64,000 bases of DNA. Origin: Plumapathes pennacea. Its lineage: Eukaryota; Cnidaria; Anthozoa; Antipatharia; Myriopathidae. The position numbers and the translations under genes were made by a program. This document shows positions 1 to 15,240 of the stretch, one piece after another. The notes beneath the pieces were generated by a model, which was not told the DNA's origin, ran no database searches, and saw nothing but the letters and a program-made list of their open reading frames with translations. Location: NCBI GenBank assembly GCA_964036295.1, contig OZ038467.1, forward strand, positions 18,945,670 to 19,009,669, given 5' to 3'. Positions within the stretch are counted from its first letter, which is position 1. Each line of letters begins with the position of its first letter.

Positions 1-3000
1 AAAGCAGTGAGAATTGAAAAGAACAGTTAAAAACGCAGACAGTTAAACAGATGACAGACAAGGTAGACAGAGAGGGGCACAAACAAAAGCAGTGAGAATT
101 AAAAAGAACAGTTAGAAACGTAGACAGTAAAACAGATGACAGACAGGGTAAACAGAGAGGGACACAAAAGAAAGCAGTGAGAATTAAAAAGATCAGTTAA
201 AAACGTAGACAGTAAAACAGATGACAAACAAGGTAGACAGCGAGGGACACGAACGAAAGCAGTGAGAATTAAAAGGAACAGTTAAAACGAAAACCGCGTA
301 GACAGTAAAACAGATGACAGACAAGGTAGACAGCGAGGGACACAAACGAAAGCAGTGAGACTTAAAAGGAACAGTTAAAACGAAACGTAGACAGTAAAAC
401 AGATGACGGACAAGGTAGAAAGCGAGGGACACAAACGAAAGCAGTTAGAATTAAAAGGAACAGTTAAAACGAAACGTAAACAGTAAAACAAATGACAGAA
501 AAAGTAGACAGAGAGGGACACAAACGAAAGCAGTTAGAATTAATAGGAACAGTTAAAACAAAAACGTAGACAGTAAAACAGATGACAAACAAAGTAGACA
601 GAGAGGGACACGAACGAAAACAGTTAGAATTAAAAGGAACAGTTAAAACAAAAACGTAGACAGTAAAACAGATGAGAGACAAGGTAGACAGAGAGGGACA
701 CAAACGAAAGCAGTTAGAATTAAAAGGAACAGTTAAAACGAAAACGTAGATAATAAAAAAGATGACAGACAAAGTAGACAGAGAGGGATACAAACGAAAG
801 CAGTTAGAATTAAAAGGAACAGTTAAAATAAAAACGTAGACACTAAAACAGATGACAGACAAGGTAGACAGACAGAAACACAAACGAAAGCAGTTAGAAT
901 TAAAAGGAACAGTTAAAACGAAACGTAGACAGTAAAACAGATGACGGACAGGGTAGAAAGCGAGGGACACAAACGAAAGCAGTTAGATTTAAAAGGAACA
1001 GTTAAAACGAAACGTAGACAGTAAAACAGGTGACGGACAAGGTAGACAGCGAGGGACACGAACGAAATCAGTGAGAATTAAAAGGAACAGTTAAAAACGT
1101 AGACAGTAAAACAGATGACAGACAAGGTAGACAGAGAGGGACACAAACAAAAGCAGTGAGAATTAAAAAGATCAGTTAAAAACGTAGACAGTAAAACAGA
1201 TGACAGTCAAGGTAGACAGAGAAGGACACAAAAGAAAGCAGTGAGAATTGAAAAGAACAGTTAAAAACGTAGACAGTAAAACAGATGACAGACAAAGTAG
1301 ACAGAGAGGGGCACAAACAAAAGCAGTGAGAATTAAAAAGATCAGTTAAAAACGTAGACAGTAAAACAGATGACAGACAAGGTAGACAGAAAGGGGCACA
1401 AACAAAAACAGTGAGAATTAAAAAGATCAGTTAAAAACGTAGACAGTAAAACAGATGACAGACAAGGTAGACAGAGAGGGACACAAAAGAAAGCAGTGAG
1501 AATTGAAAAGAACAGTTAAAAACGTAGACAGTAAAACAGATGACAGACAAGGTAGACAGAGAGGGGCACAAACAAAAGCAGTGAGAATTAAAAAGATCAG
1601 TTAAAAACGTAGACAGTAAAACAGATGACAGAAAAGGTAGACAGAGAGGGGCACAAACAAAAGCAGTGAGAATTAAAAAGATCAGTTAAAAACGTAGACA
1701 GTAAAACAGATGACAGACAAGGTAGACAGAGAGGGACACAAAAGAAAGCAGTCAGAATTAAAAGGAACAGTTAAAACGAAACGTAGACAGTAAAACAGAT
1801 GACGGACAAGGTAGACAGCGAGGGACACGAACGAAAGCAGTTAGAATTAAAAGGAACAGTTAAAACGAAACGTAGACAGTAAAACAAATGACGGACAAGG
1901 TAGACAGCGAGGGACACAAACGAAAGCAGTGAGAATTAAAAGGAACAGTTAAAACGAAACGTAGACAGTAAAACAGGTGACGGACATGGTAGACAGCGAG
2001 GGACACAAACGAAAGCAGTTAGAATTAAAAGGAACAGTTAAAACGAAACGTAGACAGTAAAACAGGTGACGGACAAGGTAGACAGAGAGAGACACAAACG
2101 AAAGCAGTTAGAATTAAAAGGAACAGTTAAAACGAAAACGTAGACAGTAAAACAGGTGACGGACAAGGTAGACAGAGAGAGACACAAACGAAAGGAGTTA
2201 GAATTAAAAGGAACAGTTAAAACGAAAACGTAGACAGTAAAACAGATGACGGACAAGGTAGACAGCGAGGGACACAAATGAAAGCAGTTAGAATTAAAAG
2301 GAACAGTTAAAACGAAACGTAGACAGTAAAAAAGATGACGGACAAGGTAGACAGCGTGGGACACAAACGAAAGCAGTGAGAATTAAAAAGAAAAGATAAA
2401 ACGAAACGTAGAAAGTAAAACAGATGACAGACAAGGTAGACATCAAGGGACACGAACGAAAGCAGTTAGAATTAAAAAGAACAGTTAAAACGAAAACGTA
2501 GACAGTGAAACAGATGACAGACAAGGTAGACAGAGAGGGAAACAAACGAAAGCAGTGAGAATTAAAAGGAACAGTTAAAACGAAACGTAGAGAGAAAAAC
2601 AGATGACAGACAAGGTAGACAGCGAGGGACACAAACGAAAGCAGTGAGAATTAAAAGGAACAGTTAAAACGAAACGTAGACAGTAAAACAGATGACAGAC
2701 TAGGTAGACAGAGAGGGACACAAACGAAAGCAGTGAGAATTAAAAGGAACAGTTAAAACGAAACGTAGACAGTAAAACAGATGACAGACAAAGTAGACAG
2801 AGAGGGACAAAAAGGAAAGCAGTGAGAATTAAAAGGAACAGTTAAAACGAAACGTAGACAGTAAAACAGATGACAGACAAAGTAGACAGAGAGGGACAAA
2901 AAGGAAAGCAGTGAGAATTAAAAGGAACAGTTAAAACGAAACGTAGACAGTAAAACAAATGACAGAAAAAGTAGACAGAGAGGGACACAAACGAAAGAAG

Positions 3001-6000
3001 TTAGAATTAAAAGGAAAAGTTAAAACGAAACGTAGAGAGTAAAACAGATGACAGACAAGGTAGACAGAGGGGGACACAAAAGAAAGCAGTTAGAATTAAA
3101 AGGAACAGTTAAAACGAAAACGTACAGAGTAAAACAGATGACAGACAAAGTAGACAGAGAGGGATACAAACGAAAGCAGTTAGAATTAAACAGTTAAAAC
3201 AAAAACGTAGACAGTAAAACAGATGACAGACAAGATAGACAGAGAGGGACACAAACGAAAGTAGTTAGAATTAATAGGAACAGTTAAAACGAAAACGTAG
3301 AAAGTAAAACAGATGACAGACAAGGTAGACAGCGAGGGACATAAAAGAAAGCAGTGAGAATTAAAAGGAACAGTTAAAACGAAAACGTAGACAGTAAAAC
3401 AGATGACAGACAAAGTAAACAGAAAGGGATACAAACGAAAGCAGTTACAATTAAAAAGGAACAGTTAAAACGAAACGTAGACAGTAAAACAGATGACAAA
3501 CAAAGTAGACAGAGAGGGATACAAACGAAAGCACTTAGAATTAAAAGGAACAGTTAAAACGAAAACGTAGACAGTAAAACAGATGACAGACAAAGTAGAC
3601 AGAGAGGGATACAAACGAAAGCAGTGAGAATTAAAAGGAACAGTTAAAACGAAACATAGACAGTAAAATAGATGACAGACAAAGTAGACAGAGAGGGACA
3701 CAAACGAAAGTAGTGAGAATTAAAAGGAACAGTTAAAACGAAACGTAGACAGTAAAACAGATGACAGACAAAGAAGAAAGAGAGGGACACGAACGAAAGC
3801 AGTGAGAATTAAAAGGAACAGTTAAAACAAAACGTAGACAGTAAAACACATGACAGACAAAGTAGACAACGAGGAACACAAACGAAAGCAGTTAGAATTA
3901 AAAGGAACAGTTAAAACGAAAACGTAGATAGTAAAACAGATGACAGACAAGGTAGACAGAGAGGGATACAAACGAAAGCAGTTAGAATTAAAAAGAACAG
4001 TTAAAACGAAAACGTAGACAGTAAAACAGATGACGGACAAGGTAGACAGCGAGGGACACAAACGAAAGCAGTTAGAATTAAAAGGAACAGTTAAAACGAA
4101 AGGTAGACAGTAAAACAGGTGACGGACAAGGTAGACGGCGAAGGACACGAACGAAAGCAGCGAGAATTAAAAGGAACAGTTAAAACGAAAACGTAGACAG
4201 TAAAACAGATGACGGACAAGGTAGAAAGCGAGGGACACAAACGAAAGCAGTTAGAATTAAAAGGAACAGTTAAAACGAAACGTAGACAGTAAAAAAGATG
4301 ACAGACAAGGTAGACAGAGAAGGGCACAAACAAAAGCAGTGAGAATTAAAAAGAACAGTTAAAAACGTAGACAGTAAAACAGATGACAGACAAGGTAGAC
4401 AGAGAGGGACATAAAAGAAAGCAGTGAGAATTGAAAAGAACAGTTAAAAACGTAGACAGTTAAACAGATGACAGACAAGGTAGACAGAGAGGGATACAAA
4501 CGAAAGCAGTTAGAATTAAAAAGAACAGTTAAAACGAAAACGTAGACAGTAAAACAGATGACGGACAAGGTAGACAGCGAGGGACACGAACGAAAGCAGT
4601 TAGAATTAAAAGGAACAGTTAAAACGAAACGTAGACAGTAAAACAGGTGACGGACAAGGTAGACAGCGAGGGACACGAACGAAAGCAGCGAGAATTAAAA
4701 GGAACAGTTAAAACGAAAACGTAGACAGTAAAACAGATGACGGACAAGGAAGAAAGCGAGGGACACAAACGAAAGCAGTTAGAATTAAAAGGAACAATTA
4801 AAACGAAACGTAGACAGTAAAACAGATGACAGACAAGGTAGACAGAGAAGGGCACAAACAAAAGCAGTAAGAATTAAAAAGAACAGTTAAAAACGTAGAC
4901 AGTAAAACAGATGACAGACAAGGTAGACAGAGAGGGACATAAAAGAAAGCAGTGAGAATTGAAAAGAACAGTTAAAAACGTAGACAGTAAAACAGATGAC
5001 AGACAAGGTAGACAGAGAGGGGCACAAACAAAAGCAGTGAGAATTAAAAAGAACAGTTATAAACGTAGACAGTAAAACAGATGACAGACAAGGTAGACAG
5101 AGAGGGACACATAAGAAAGCAGTGAGACTTAAAAGGAACAGTTAAAAACGTAGACAGTAAAACAGATGACAAACCAGGTAGACAGCGAGGGACACGAACG
5201 AAAGCAGTTAGAATTAAAAGGAACAGTTAAAACGAAAACCGCGTAGACAGTAAAACAGATGACAGACAAGGTACACAGCGAGGGACACAAACGAAAGCAG
5301 TGAGACTTAAAAGGAACAGTTAAAACGAAACGTAGACAGTAAAATAGATGACGGACAGGGTAGAAAACGAGGGACACAAACGAAAGCAGTTAGAATTAAA
5401 AGGAACAGTTAAAACGAAACGTAGACAGTAAAACAGGTGACGGACAAGGTAAACAGCGAGGGACACGAACGAAATCAGTGAGAATTAAAAGGAACAGTTA
5501 AAAACGTAGACAGTAAAACAGATGACGGACAAGGTAGACAGCGAGGGACACAAACGAAAGCAGTTAGAATTAAAAGGAACAGTTAAAACGAAACGTAGAC
5601 AGTAAAACAGGTGACGGACATGGTAGACAGCGAGGGACACAAACGAAAGCAGTTAGAATTAAAAGGAACAGTTAAAACGAAACGTAGACATTAAAACAGG
5701 TGACGGACAAGGTAGACAGCGAGGGACACGAACGAAATCAGTGAGAATTAAAAGGAACAGTTAAAAACGTAGACAGTAAAACAGATGACAGACAAGGTAG
5801 ACAGCGAGGGACACAAACGAAAGCAGCGAGAATTAAAAGGAACAGTTAAAACGAAACGTAGACAGTAAAACAGGTGACGGACATGGTAGACAGCGATGGA
5901 CACAAACGAAAGCAGTTAGAATTAAAAGGAACAGTTAAAACGAAACGTAGACAGTAAAGCAGGTGACGGACATGGTAGACAGCGAGGGACACAAACGAAA

Positions 6001-9000
6001 GCAGTTAGAATTAAAAGGAACAGTTAAAACGAAAACGTAGACACTAAAACAGGTGACGGACAAGGTAGACAGCGAGGGACAAGAACGAAATCAGTGAGAA
6101 TTAAAAAGATCAGTTAAAAACGTAGACAGTAAAACAGATGACAGACAAGGTAGACAGAGAGGGACACAAAAGAAAGCAGTGAGAATTGAAAAGAACAGTT
6201 AAAAACGTAGACAGTAAAACAGATGACAGACAAAGTAGACAGAGAGGGGCACAAACAAAAGCAGTGAGAATTAAAAAGATCAGTTAAAAACGTAGACAGT
6301 AAAACAGATGACAGACAAGGTAGACAGAGAGGGGCACAAACAAAAGCAGTGAGAATTAAAAAGATCAGTTAAAAACGTAGACAGTAAAACAGATGACAGA
6401 CAAAGTAGACAGAGAGGGACACAAAAGAAAGCAATCAGAATTAAAAGGAACAGTTAAAACGAAACGTAGACAGTAAAACAGATGACGGACAAGGTAAACA
6501 GCGAGGGACACGAACGAAAGCAGTTAGAATTAAAAGGAACAGTTAAAACGAAACGTAGACAGTAAAACAGATGACGGACAAGGTAGACAGCGAGGGACAC
6601 AAACGAAAGCAGGTAGAATTAAAAGGAACAGTTAAAACGAAACGTAGACAGTAAAACAGGTGACGGACATGGTAGACAGCGAGGGACACAAACGAAAGCA
6701 GTTAGAATTAAAAGGAACAGTTAAAACGAAACGTAGACAGTAAAACAGGTGACGGACAAGGTAGACAGCGAGGGACACGAACGAAAGCAGTGAGAATTAA
6801 AAGGAACAGTTAAAAACGTAGACAGTAAAACAGATGACAAACAAGGTAGACAGCGAGGGACACAAACGAAAGCAGTGAGAATTAAAAGGAACAGTTAAAA
6901 CGAAACGTAGACAGTAAAACAGGTGACGGACATGGTAGACAGCGAGGGACACAAACGAAAGCAGTTAGAATTAAAAGGAACAGTTAAAACGAAACGTAGA
7001 CAGTAAAACAGGTGACGGACATGGTAGACAGCGAGGGACACAAACGAAAGCAGTTAGAATTAAAAGGAACAGTTAAAACGAAAACGTAGACACTAAAACA
7101 GGTGACGGACAAGGTAGACAGCGAGGGACACGAACGAAATCAGTGAGAATTAAAAAGATCAGTTAAAAACGTAGACAGTAAAACAGATGACAGACAAGGT
7201 AGACAGAGAGGGACACAAAAGAAAGCAGTGAGAATTGAAAAGAACAGTTAAAAACGTAGACAGTAAAACAGATGACAGACAAAGTAGACAGAGAGGGGCA
7301 CAAACAAAAGCAGTGAGAATTAAAAAGATCAGTTAAAAACGTAGACAGTAAAACAGATGACAGACAAGGTAGACAGAGAGGGGCACAAACAAAAGCAGTG
7401 AGAATTAAAAAAATCAGTTAAAAACGTAGACAGTAAAACAGATGACAGACAAGGTAGACAGAGAGGGACACAAAAGAAAACAGTCAGAATTAAAAGGAAC
7501 AGTTAAAACGAAACGTAGACAGTAAAACAGATGACGGACAAGGTAGACAGCGAGGGACACGAACGAAAGCAGTTAGAATTAAAAGGAACAGTTAAAACGA
7601 AACGTAGACAGTAAAACAGGTGACGGACAAGGTAGACAGCGAGGGACACGAACGAAAGCAGCGAGAATTAAAAGGAACAATTAAAACGAAAACCTAGACA
7701 GTAAAACAGATGAAGGACAAGGTAGACAGCGAGGGACACGAACAAAAGCAGTTAGAATTAAAAGGAACAGTTAAAACGAAACGTAGACAGTAAAACAGAT
7801 GACAGAAAAAGTAGACAGAGAGGGACACAAACGAAAGCAGTTAGAATTAAAAGGAACAGTTAAAACGAAACGTAGACAGTAAAACAGATGACAGACAAGG
7901 TAGACAGCGAGGGACACAAACGAAAGCAGTTAGAATTAAAAGGAACAGTTAAAACGAAACGTAGACAGTAAAACAGATGACAGACAAGGTAGACAGCGAG
8001 GGACACAAACGAAAGCAGTGAAAATTGAAAAGAACAGTTAAAAACGTAGACAGTAAAACAGATGACAGACAAGGTAGACAGAGAGGGACATAAAAGAAAG
8101 CAGTGAGAATTGAAAAGAACAGTTAAAAACGTAGACAGTAAAACAGATGACAGACAAGGTAGACAGAGAGGGGCACAAACAAAAGCAGTGAGAATTAAAA
8201 AGAACAGTTATAAACGTAGACAGTAAAACAGATGACAGACAGGGTAGACAGAGAGGGACACAAAAGAAAGCAGTGAGAATTAAAAAGAACAGTTAAAAAC
8301 GTAGACAGTAAAACAGATGACAAACAAGGTAGACAGCGAGGGACACGAACGAAAGCAGTGAGAATTAAAAGGAACAGTTAAAACGAAAACCGCGTAGACA
8401 GTAAAACAGATGACAGACAAGGTAGACAGCGAGGGACACAAACGAAAGCAGTGAGACTTAAAAGGAACAGTTAAAACGAAACGTAGACAGTAAAACAGAT
8501 GACGGACAAGGTAGAAAGCGAGGGACACAAACGAAAGCAGTTAGAATTAAAAGGAACAAATAAAACGAAACGTAGACAGTAAAACAGATGACAGAAAAAG
8601 TAGACAGAGAGGGACACAAACGAAAGCAGTTAGAATTAATAGGAACAGTTAAAACAAAAACGTAGACAGTAAAACAGATGACAAACAAAGTAGACAGAGA
8701 GGGACACGAACGAAAGCAGTTAGAATTAAAAGGAACAGTTAAAACAAAAACGTAGACAGTAAAACAGATGACAGACAAGGTAGACAGCGAGGGACACAAA
8801 CGAAAGCAGTTAGAATTAAAAGGAACAGTTAAAACGAAAACGTAGATAATAAAAAAGATGACAGACAAAGTAGACAGAGAGGGATACAAACGAAAGCAGT
8901 TAGAATTAAAAGGAACAGTTAAAACAAAAACGTAAACACTAAAAGAGATGACAGACAAGGTAGACAGAGAGAGACACAAACGAAAGCAGTTAGAATTAAA

Positions 9001-12000
9001 AGGAACAGTTAAAACGAAACGTAGACAGTAAAACAGATGACGGACAGGGTAGAAAGCGAGGGACACAAACCAAAGCAGTTAGAATTAAAAGTAACAGTTA
9101 AAACGAAACGTAGACAGTAAAACAGGTGACGGACAAGGTAGACAGCGAGGGACACGAACGAAATCAGTGAGAATTAAAAGGAACAGTTAAAAACGTAGAC
9201 AGTAAAACAGATGACAGACAAGGTAGACAGAGAGGGACACAAACAAAAGCAGTGAGAATTAAAAAGATCAGTTAAAAACGTAGACAGTAAAACAGATGAC
9301 AGACAAGGTAGACAGAGAGGGACACAAAAGAAAGCAGTGAGAATTGAAAAGAACAGTTAAAAACGTAGACAGTAAAACAGATGACAGACAAAGTAGACAG
9401 AGAGGGGCACAAACAAAAGCAGTGAGAATTAAAAAGATCAGTTAAAAACGTAGACAGTAAAACAGATGACAGACAAGGTAGACAGAGAGGGGCACAAACA
9501 AAAGCAGTGAGAATTAAAAAGATCAGTTAAAAACGTAGACAGTAAAACAGATGACAGACAAAGTAGACAGAGAGGGACACAAAAGAAAGCAGTCAGAATT
9601 AAAAGGAACAGTTAAAACAAAACGTAGACAGTAAAACAGATGACGGACAAGGTAGACAGCGAGGGACACGAACGAAAGCAGTTAGAATTAAAAGGAACAG
9701 TTAAAACGAAACGTAGACAGTAAAACAGATGACGGACAAGGTAGACAGCGAGGGACACAAACGAAAGCAGTTAGAATTAAAAGGAACAGTTAAAACGAAA
9801 CGTAGACAGTAAAACAGGTGACGGACATGGTAGACAGCGAGGGACACAAACGAAAGCAGTTAGAATTAAAAGGAACAGTTAAAACGAAAACGTAGACAGT
9901 AAAACAGGTGACGGACAAGGTGGACAGCGAGGGACACGAACGAAATCAGTGAGAATTAAAAGGAACAGTTAAAAACGTAGACAGTAAAACAGATGACAGA
10001 CAAGGTAGACAGCGAGGGACACAAACGAAAGCAGTGAGAATTAAAAGGAACAGTTAAAACGAAACGTAGACAGTAAAACAGGTGACGGACATGGTAGACA
10101 GCGAGGGACACAAACGAAAGCAGTTAGAATTAAAAGGAACAGTTAAAACGAAAACGTAGACAGTAAAACAGGTGACGGACAAGGTAGACAGCGAGGGACA
10201 CGAACGAAATCAGTGAGAATTAAAAAGATCAGTTAAAAACGTAGACAGTAAAACAGATGACAGACAAGGTAGACAGAGAGGGACTCAAAAGAAAGCAGTG
10301 AGAATTGAAAAGAACAGTTAAAAACGTAGACAGTAAAACAGATGACAGACAAAGTAGACAGAGAGGGGCACAAACAAAAGCAGTGAGAATTAAAAAGATC
10401 AGTTAAAAACGTAGACAGTAAAACAGATGACAGACAAGGTAGACAGAGAGGGGCACAAACAAAAGCAGTGAGAATTAAAAAGATCAGTTAAAAACGTAGA
10501 CAGTAAAACAGATGACAGACAAGGTAGACAGAGAGGGACACAAAAGAAAGCAGTCAGAATTAAAAGGAACAGTTAAAACGAAACGTAGACAGTAAAACAG
10601 ATGACGGACAAGGTAGACAGCGAGGGACACGAACGAAAGCAATTAGAATTAAAAGGAACAGTTAAAACGAAACGTAGACAGTAAAACAGATGACGGACAA
10701 GGTAGACAGCGAGGGACACAAACGAAAGCAGTGAGACTTAAAAGGAACAGTTAAAACGAAACGTAGACAGTAAAACAGGTGACGGACATGGTAGACAGCG
10801 AGGGACACAAACGAAAGCAGTTAGAATTAAAAGGAACAGTTAAAACGAAACGTAGACAGTAAAACAGGTGACGGACATGGTAGACAGCGAGGGACACAAA
10901 CGAAAGCAGTTAGAATTAAAAGGAACAGTTAAAACGAAAACGTAGACAGTAAAACAGGTGACGGACAAGGTAGACAGAGAGAGACACAAACGAAAGGAGT
11001 TAGAATTAAAAGGAACAGTTAAAACGAAAACGTAGACAGTAAAACAGATGACGGACAAGGTAGACAGCGAGGGACACAAATGAAAGCAGTTAGAATTAAA
11101 AGGAACAGTTAAAAGGAAACGTAGACAGTAAAAAAGATGACGGACAAGGTAGACAGCGTGGGACACAAACGAAAGCAGTGAGAATTAAAAAGAAAAGGTA
11201 AAACGAAACGTAGACAGTAAAACAGATGACAGACAAGGTAGACAGCAAGGGACACGAACGAAAGCAGTTAGAATTAAAAAGAACAGTTAAAACGAAAACG
11301 TAGACAGTGAAACAGATGACAGACAAGGTAGACAGAGAGGGACACAAACGAAAGCAGTGAGAATTAAAAGGAACAGTTAAAACGAAACGTAGAGAGAAAA
11401 ACAGATGACAGACAAGGTAGACAGCGAGGGACACAAACGAAAGCAGTGAGAATTAAAAGGAACAGTTAAAACGAAACGTAGACAGTAAAACAGATGACAG
11501 ACAAGGTAGACAGAGAGGGACACAAACGAAAGCAGTGAGAATTAAAAGGAACAGTTAAAACGAAACGTAGAGTGAAAAACAGATGACAGACAAGGTAGAC
11601 AGCAAGGGACACGAACGAAAGCAGTTAGAATTAAAAGGAACAGTTAAAACGAAAACGTAGACAGTGAAACAGATGACAGACAAGGTAGACAGAGAGGGAA
11701 ACAAACGAAAGCAGTTACAATTAAAAGGAACAGTTAAAACGAAACGTAGAGAGAAAAACAGATGACAGACAAGGTAGACAGCGAGGGACACAAACGAAAG
11801 CAGTGAGAATTAAAAGGAACAGTTAAAACGAAACGTAGACAGTAAAACAGATGACGGACAAGGTAGACAGCGAGGGACACAAACGAAAGCAGTTACAATT
11901 AAAAGGAACAGTTAAAACGAAACGTAGACAGTAAAACAGGTGACGGACATGGTAGACAGCGAGGGACACAAACGAAAGCAGTTAGAATTAAAAGGAACAG

Positions 12001-15000
12001 TTAAAACGAAAACGTAGACAGTAAAACAGGTGACGGACAAGGTAGACAGCGAGGGACACGAACGAAATCAGTGAGAATTAAAAGGAACAGTTAAAAACGT
12101 AGACAGTAAAACAGCTGACAGACAAGGTAGACAGCGAGGGACACAAACGAAAGCAGTGAGAATTAAAAGGAACAGTTAAAACGAAACGTAGACAGTAAAA
12201 CAGGTGACGGACATGGTAGACAGCGAGGGACACAAACGAAAGCAGTTAGAATTAAAAGGAACAGTTAAAACGAAACGTAGACAGTAAAACAGGTGACGGA
12301 CATGGTAGACAGCGAGGGACACAAACGAAAGCAGTTAGAATTAAAAGGAACAGTTAAAACGAAAACGTAGACAGTAAAACAGGTGACGGACAAGGTAGAC
12401 AGCGAGGGACACGAACGAAATCAGTGAGAATTAAAAAGATCAGTTAAAAACGTAGACAGTAAAACAGATGACAGACAAGGTAGACAGAGAGGGACACAAA
12501 AGAAAGCAGTGAGAATTGAAAAGAACAGTTAAAAACGTAGACAGTAAAACAGATGACAGACAAAGTAGACAGAGAGGGGCACAAACAAAAGCAGTGAGAA
12601 TTAAAAAGATCAGTTAAAAACGTAGACAGTAAAACAGATGACAGACAAGGTAGACAGAGAGGGGCACAAACAAAAGCAGTGAGAATTAAAAAGATCAGTT
12701 AAAAACGTAGACAGTAAAACAGATGACAGACAAGGTAGACAGAGAGGGACACAAAAGAAAGCAGTCAGAATTAAAAGGAACAGTTAAAACGAAACGTAGA
12801 CAGTAAAACAGATGACGGACAAGGTAGACAGCGAGGGACACGAACGAAAGCAGTTAGAATTAAAAGGAACAGTTAAAACGAAACGTAGACAGTAAAACAG
12901 ATGACGGACAAGGTAGACAGCGAGGGACACAAACGAAAGCAGTGAGACTTAAAAGGAACAGTTAAAACGAAACGTAGACAGTAAAACAGGTGACGGACAT
13001 GGTAGACAGCGAGGGACACAAACGAAAGCAGTTAGAATTAAAAGGAACAGTTAAAACGAAACGTAGACAGTAAAACAGGTGACGGACATGGTAGACAGCG
13101 AGGGACACAAACGAAAGCAGTTAGAATTAAAAGGAACAGTTAAAACGAAAACGTAGACAGTAAAACAGGTGACGGACAAGGTAGACAGAGAGAGACACAA
13201 ACGAAAGGAGTTAGAATTAAAAGGAACAGTTAAAACGAAAACGTAGACAGTAAAACAGATGACGGACAAGGTAGACAGCGAGGGACACAAATGAAAGCAG
13301 TTAGAATTAAAAGGAACAGTTAAAAGGAAACGTAGACAGTAAAAAAGATGACGGACAAGGTAGACAGCGTGGGACACAAACGAAAGCAGTGAGAATTAAA
13401 AAGAAAAGGTAAAACGAAACGTAGACAGTAAAACAGATGACAGACAAGGTAGACAGCAAGGGACACGAACGAAAGCAGTTAGAATTAAAAAGAACAGTTA
13501 AAACGAAAACGTAGACAGTGAAACAGATGACAGACAAGGTAGACAGAGAGGGAAACAAACGAAAGCAGTGAGAATTAAAAGGAACAGTTAAAACGAAACG
13601 TAGAGAGAAAAACAGATGACAGACAAGGTAGACAGCGAGGGACACAAACGAAAGCAGTGAGAATTAAAAGGAACAGTTAAAACGAAACGTAGACAGTAAA
13701 ACAGATGACAGACAAGGTAGACAGAGAGGGACACAAACGAAAGCAGTGAGAATTAAAAGGAACAGTTAAAACGAAACGTAGAGAGAAAAACAGATGACAG
13801 ACAAGGTAGACAGCAAGGGACACGAACGAAAGCAGTTAGAATTAAAAGGAACAGTTAAAACGAAAACGTAGACAGTGAAACAGATGACAGACAAGGTAGA
13901 CAGAGAGGGAAACAAACGAAAGCAGTTACAATTAAAAGGAACAGTTAAAACGAAACGTAGAGAGAAAAACAGATGACAGACAAGGTAGACAGCGAGGGAC
14001 ACAAACGAAAGCAGTTAGAATTAAAAGGAACAGTTAAAACGAAACGTAGACAGTAAAACAGATGACAGACAAAGTAGACAGAGAGGGACACGAACGAAAG
14101 CAGTTAGAATTAAAGGGAACAGTTAAATCGAAACGTACACAGTAAAACAGATGACAGACAAAGTAGACAGAGAGGGACACAAACGAAAGCAGTGAGAATT
14201 AAAAGGAACAGTTAAAACGAAACGTAGACAGTAAAACAGGTGACGGACATGGTAGACAGCGAGGGACACAAACGAAAGCAGTTAGAATTAAAAGGAACAG
14301 TTAAAACGAAACGTAGACAGTAAAACAGGTGACGGACATGGTAGACAGCGAGGGACACAAACGAAAGCAGTTAGAATTAAAAGGAACAGTTAAAACGAAA
14401 ACGTAGACAGTAAAACAGGTGACGGACAAGGTAGACAGCGAGGGACACGAACGAAATCAGTGAGAATTAAAAGGAACAGTTAAAAACGTAGACAGTAAAA
14501 CAGATGACAGACAAGGTAGACAGAGAGGGACACAAAAGAAAGCAGTGAGAATTGAAAAGAACAGTTAAAAACGTAGACAGTAAAACAGATGACAGACAAA
14601 GTAGACAGAGAGGGGCACAAACAAAAGCAGTGAGAATTAAAAAGATCAGTTAAAAACGTAGACAGTAAAACAGATGACAGACAAGGTAGACAGAGAGGGG
14701 CACATACAAAAGCAGTCAGAATTAAAAAGATCAGTTAAAAACGTAGACAGTAAAACAGATGACAGACAAGGTAGACAGAGAGGGACACAAAAGAAAGCAG
14801 TCAGAATTAAAAGGAACAGTTAAAACGAAACGTAGACAGTAAAACAGATGACGGACAAGGTAGACAGCGAGGGACACGAACGAAAGCAGTTAGAATTAAA
14901 GGGAACAGTTAAAACGAAACGTACACAGTAAAACAGATGACAGACAAAGTAGACAGAGAGGGACACAAACGAAAGCAGTGAGAATTAAAAAGAATAGTTA

Positions 15001-15051
15001 AAACGAAACGTAGACAGTAAAACAGATGACAGACAAAGTAGACAGAGAGGG
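1..15051. repeat. 15-kb satellite array, 85/89/90-bp monomers
   Basis: One uninterrupted tandem array fills the left quarter of the window, about 170 monomers. The commonest monomer is 89 bp; others are 90 bp (GAAAACG for GAAACG) or 85 bp (TTAAAAACG for TTAAAACGAAACG). The plus strand is purine-rich. Blocks recur at larger scale: the stretch around 10840-11791 repeats 2211 bp later at 13051-14002, 193-970 recurs about 8096 bp later, and 4091-4333 recurs 528 bp later. The array runs off the left edge, so its true length is unknown. The open frames of 60-200 codons on the minus strand are by-products of 90-bp monomers and are not genes. Confidence 0.97.
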
Positions 15052-15240
15052 AAGAAGTGGATACGATAGTCATGTTGTGCAGAAAACAGCAGAGAAAGCA
15101 AAAGGGAAACAAAGGAAGGAAAGATAGATAGATAGATAGAAAGAAAGAAAGAAAGAAAGAAATATATGGAAAACGAAAAGACAAAAAAAAGGTGAAAAGA
15201 AAACAGGGCTGGGTTGTTCAAAGACCGGTTAAGCTAACCC
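15052..15240. repeat. Satellite right border with GATA/GAAA microsatellite
   Basis: The 89-bp periodicity stops near 15051. It is followed by unique purine-rich sequence and a short (GATA)n-(GAAA)n tract at about 15127-15165. No gene is seen here. Confidence 0.8.

Noticed and set aside
193-15221. Many Ser/Phe/Leu-rich minus-strand frames of 60-200 codons in the satellite
   Set aside because: They are 30-residue repeats produced by 90-bp monomers and break wherever an 89- or 85-bp monomer shifts the frame. No splice or start context.
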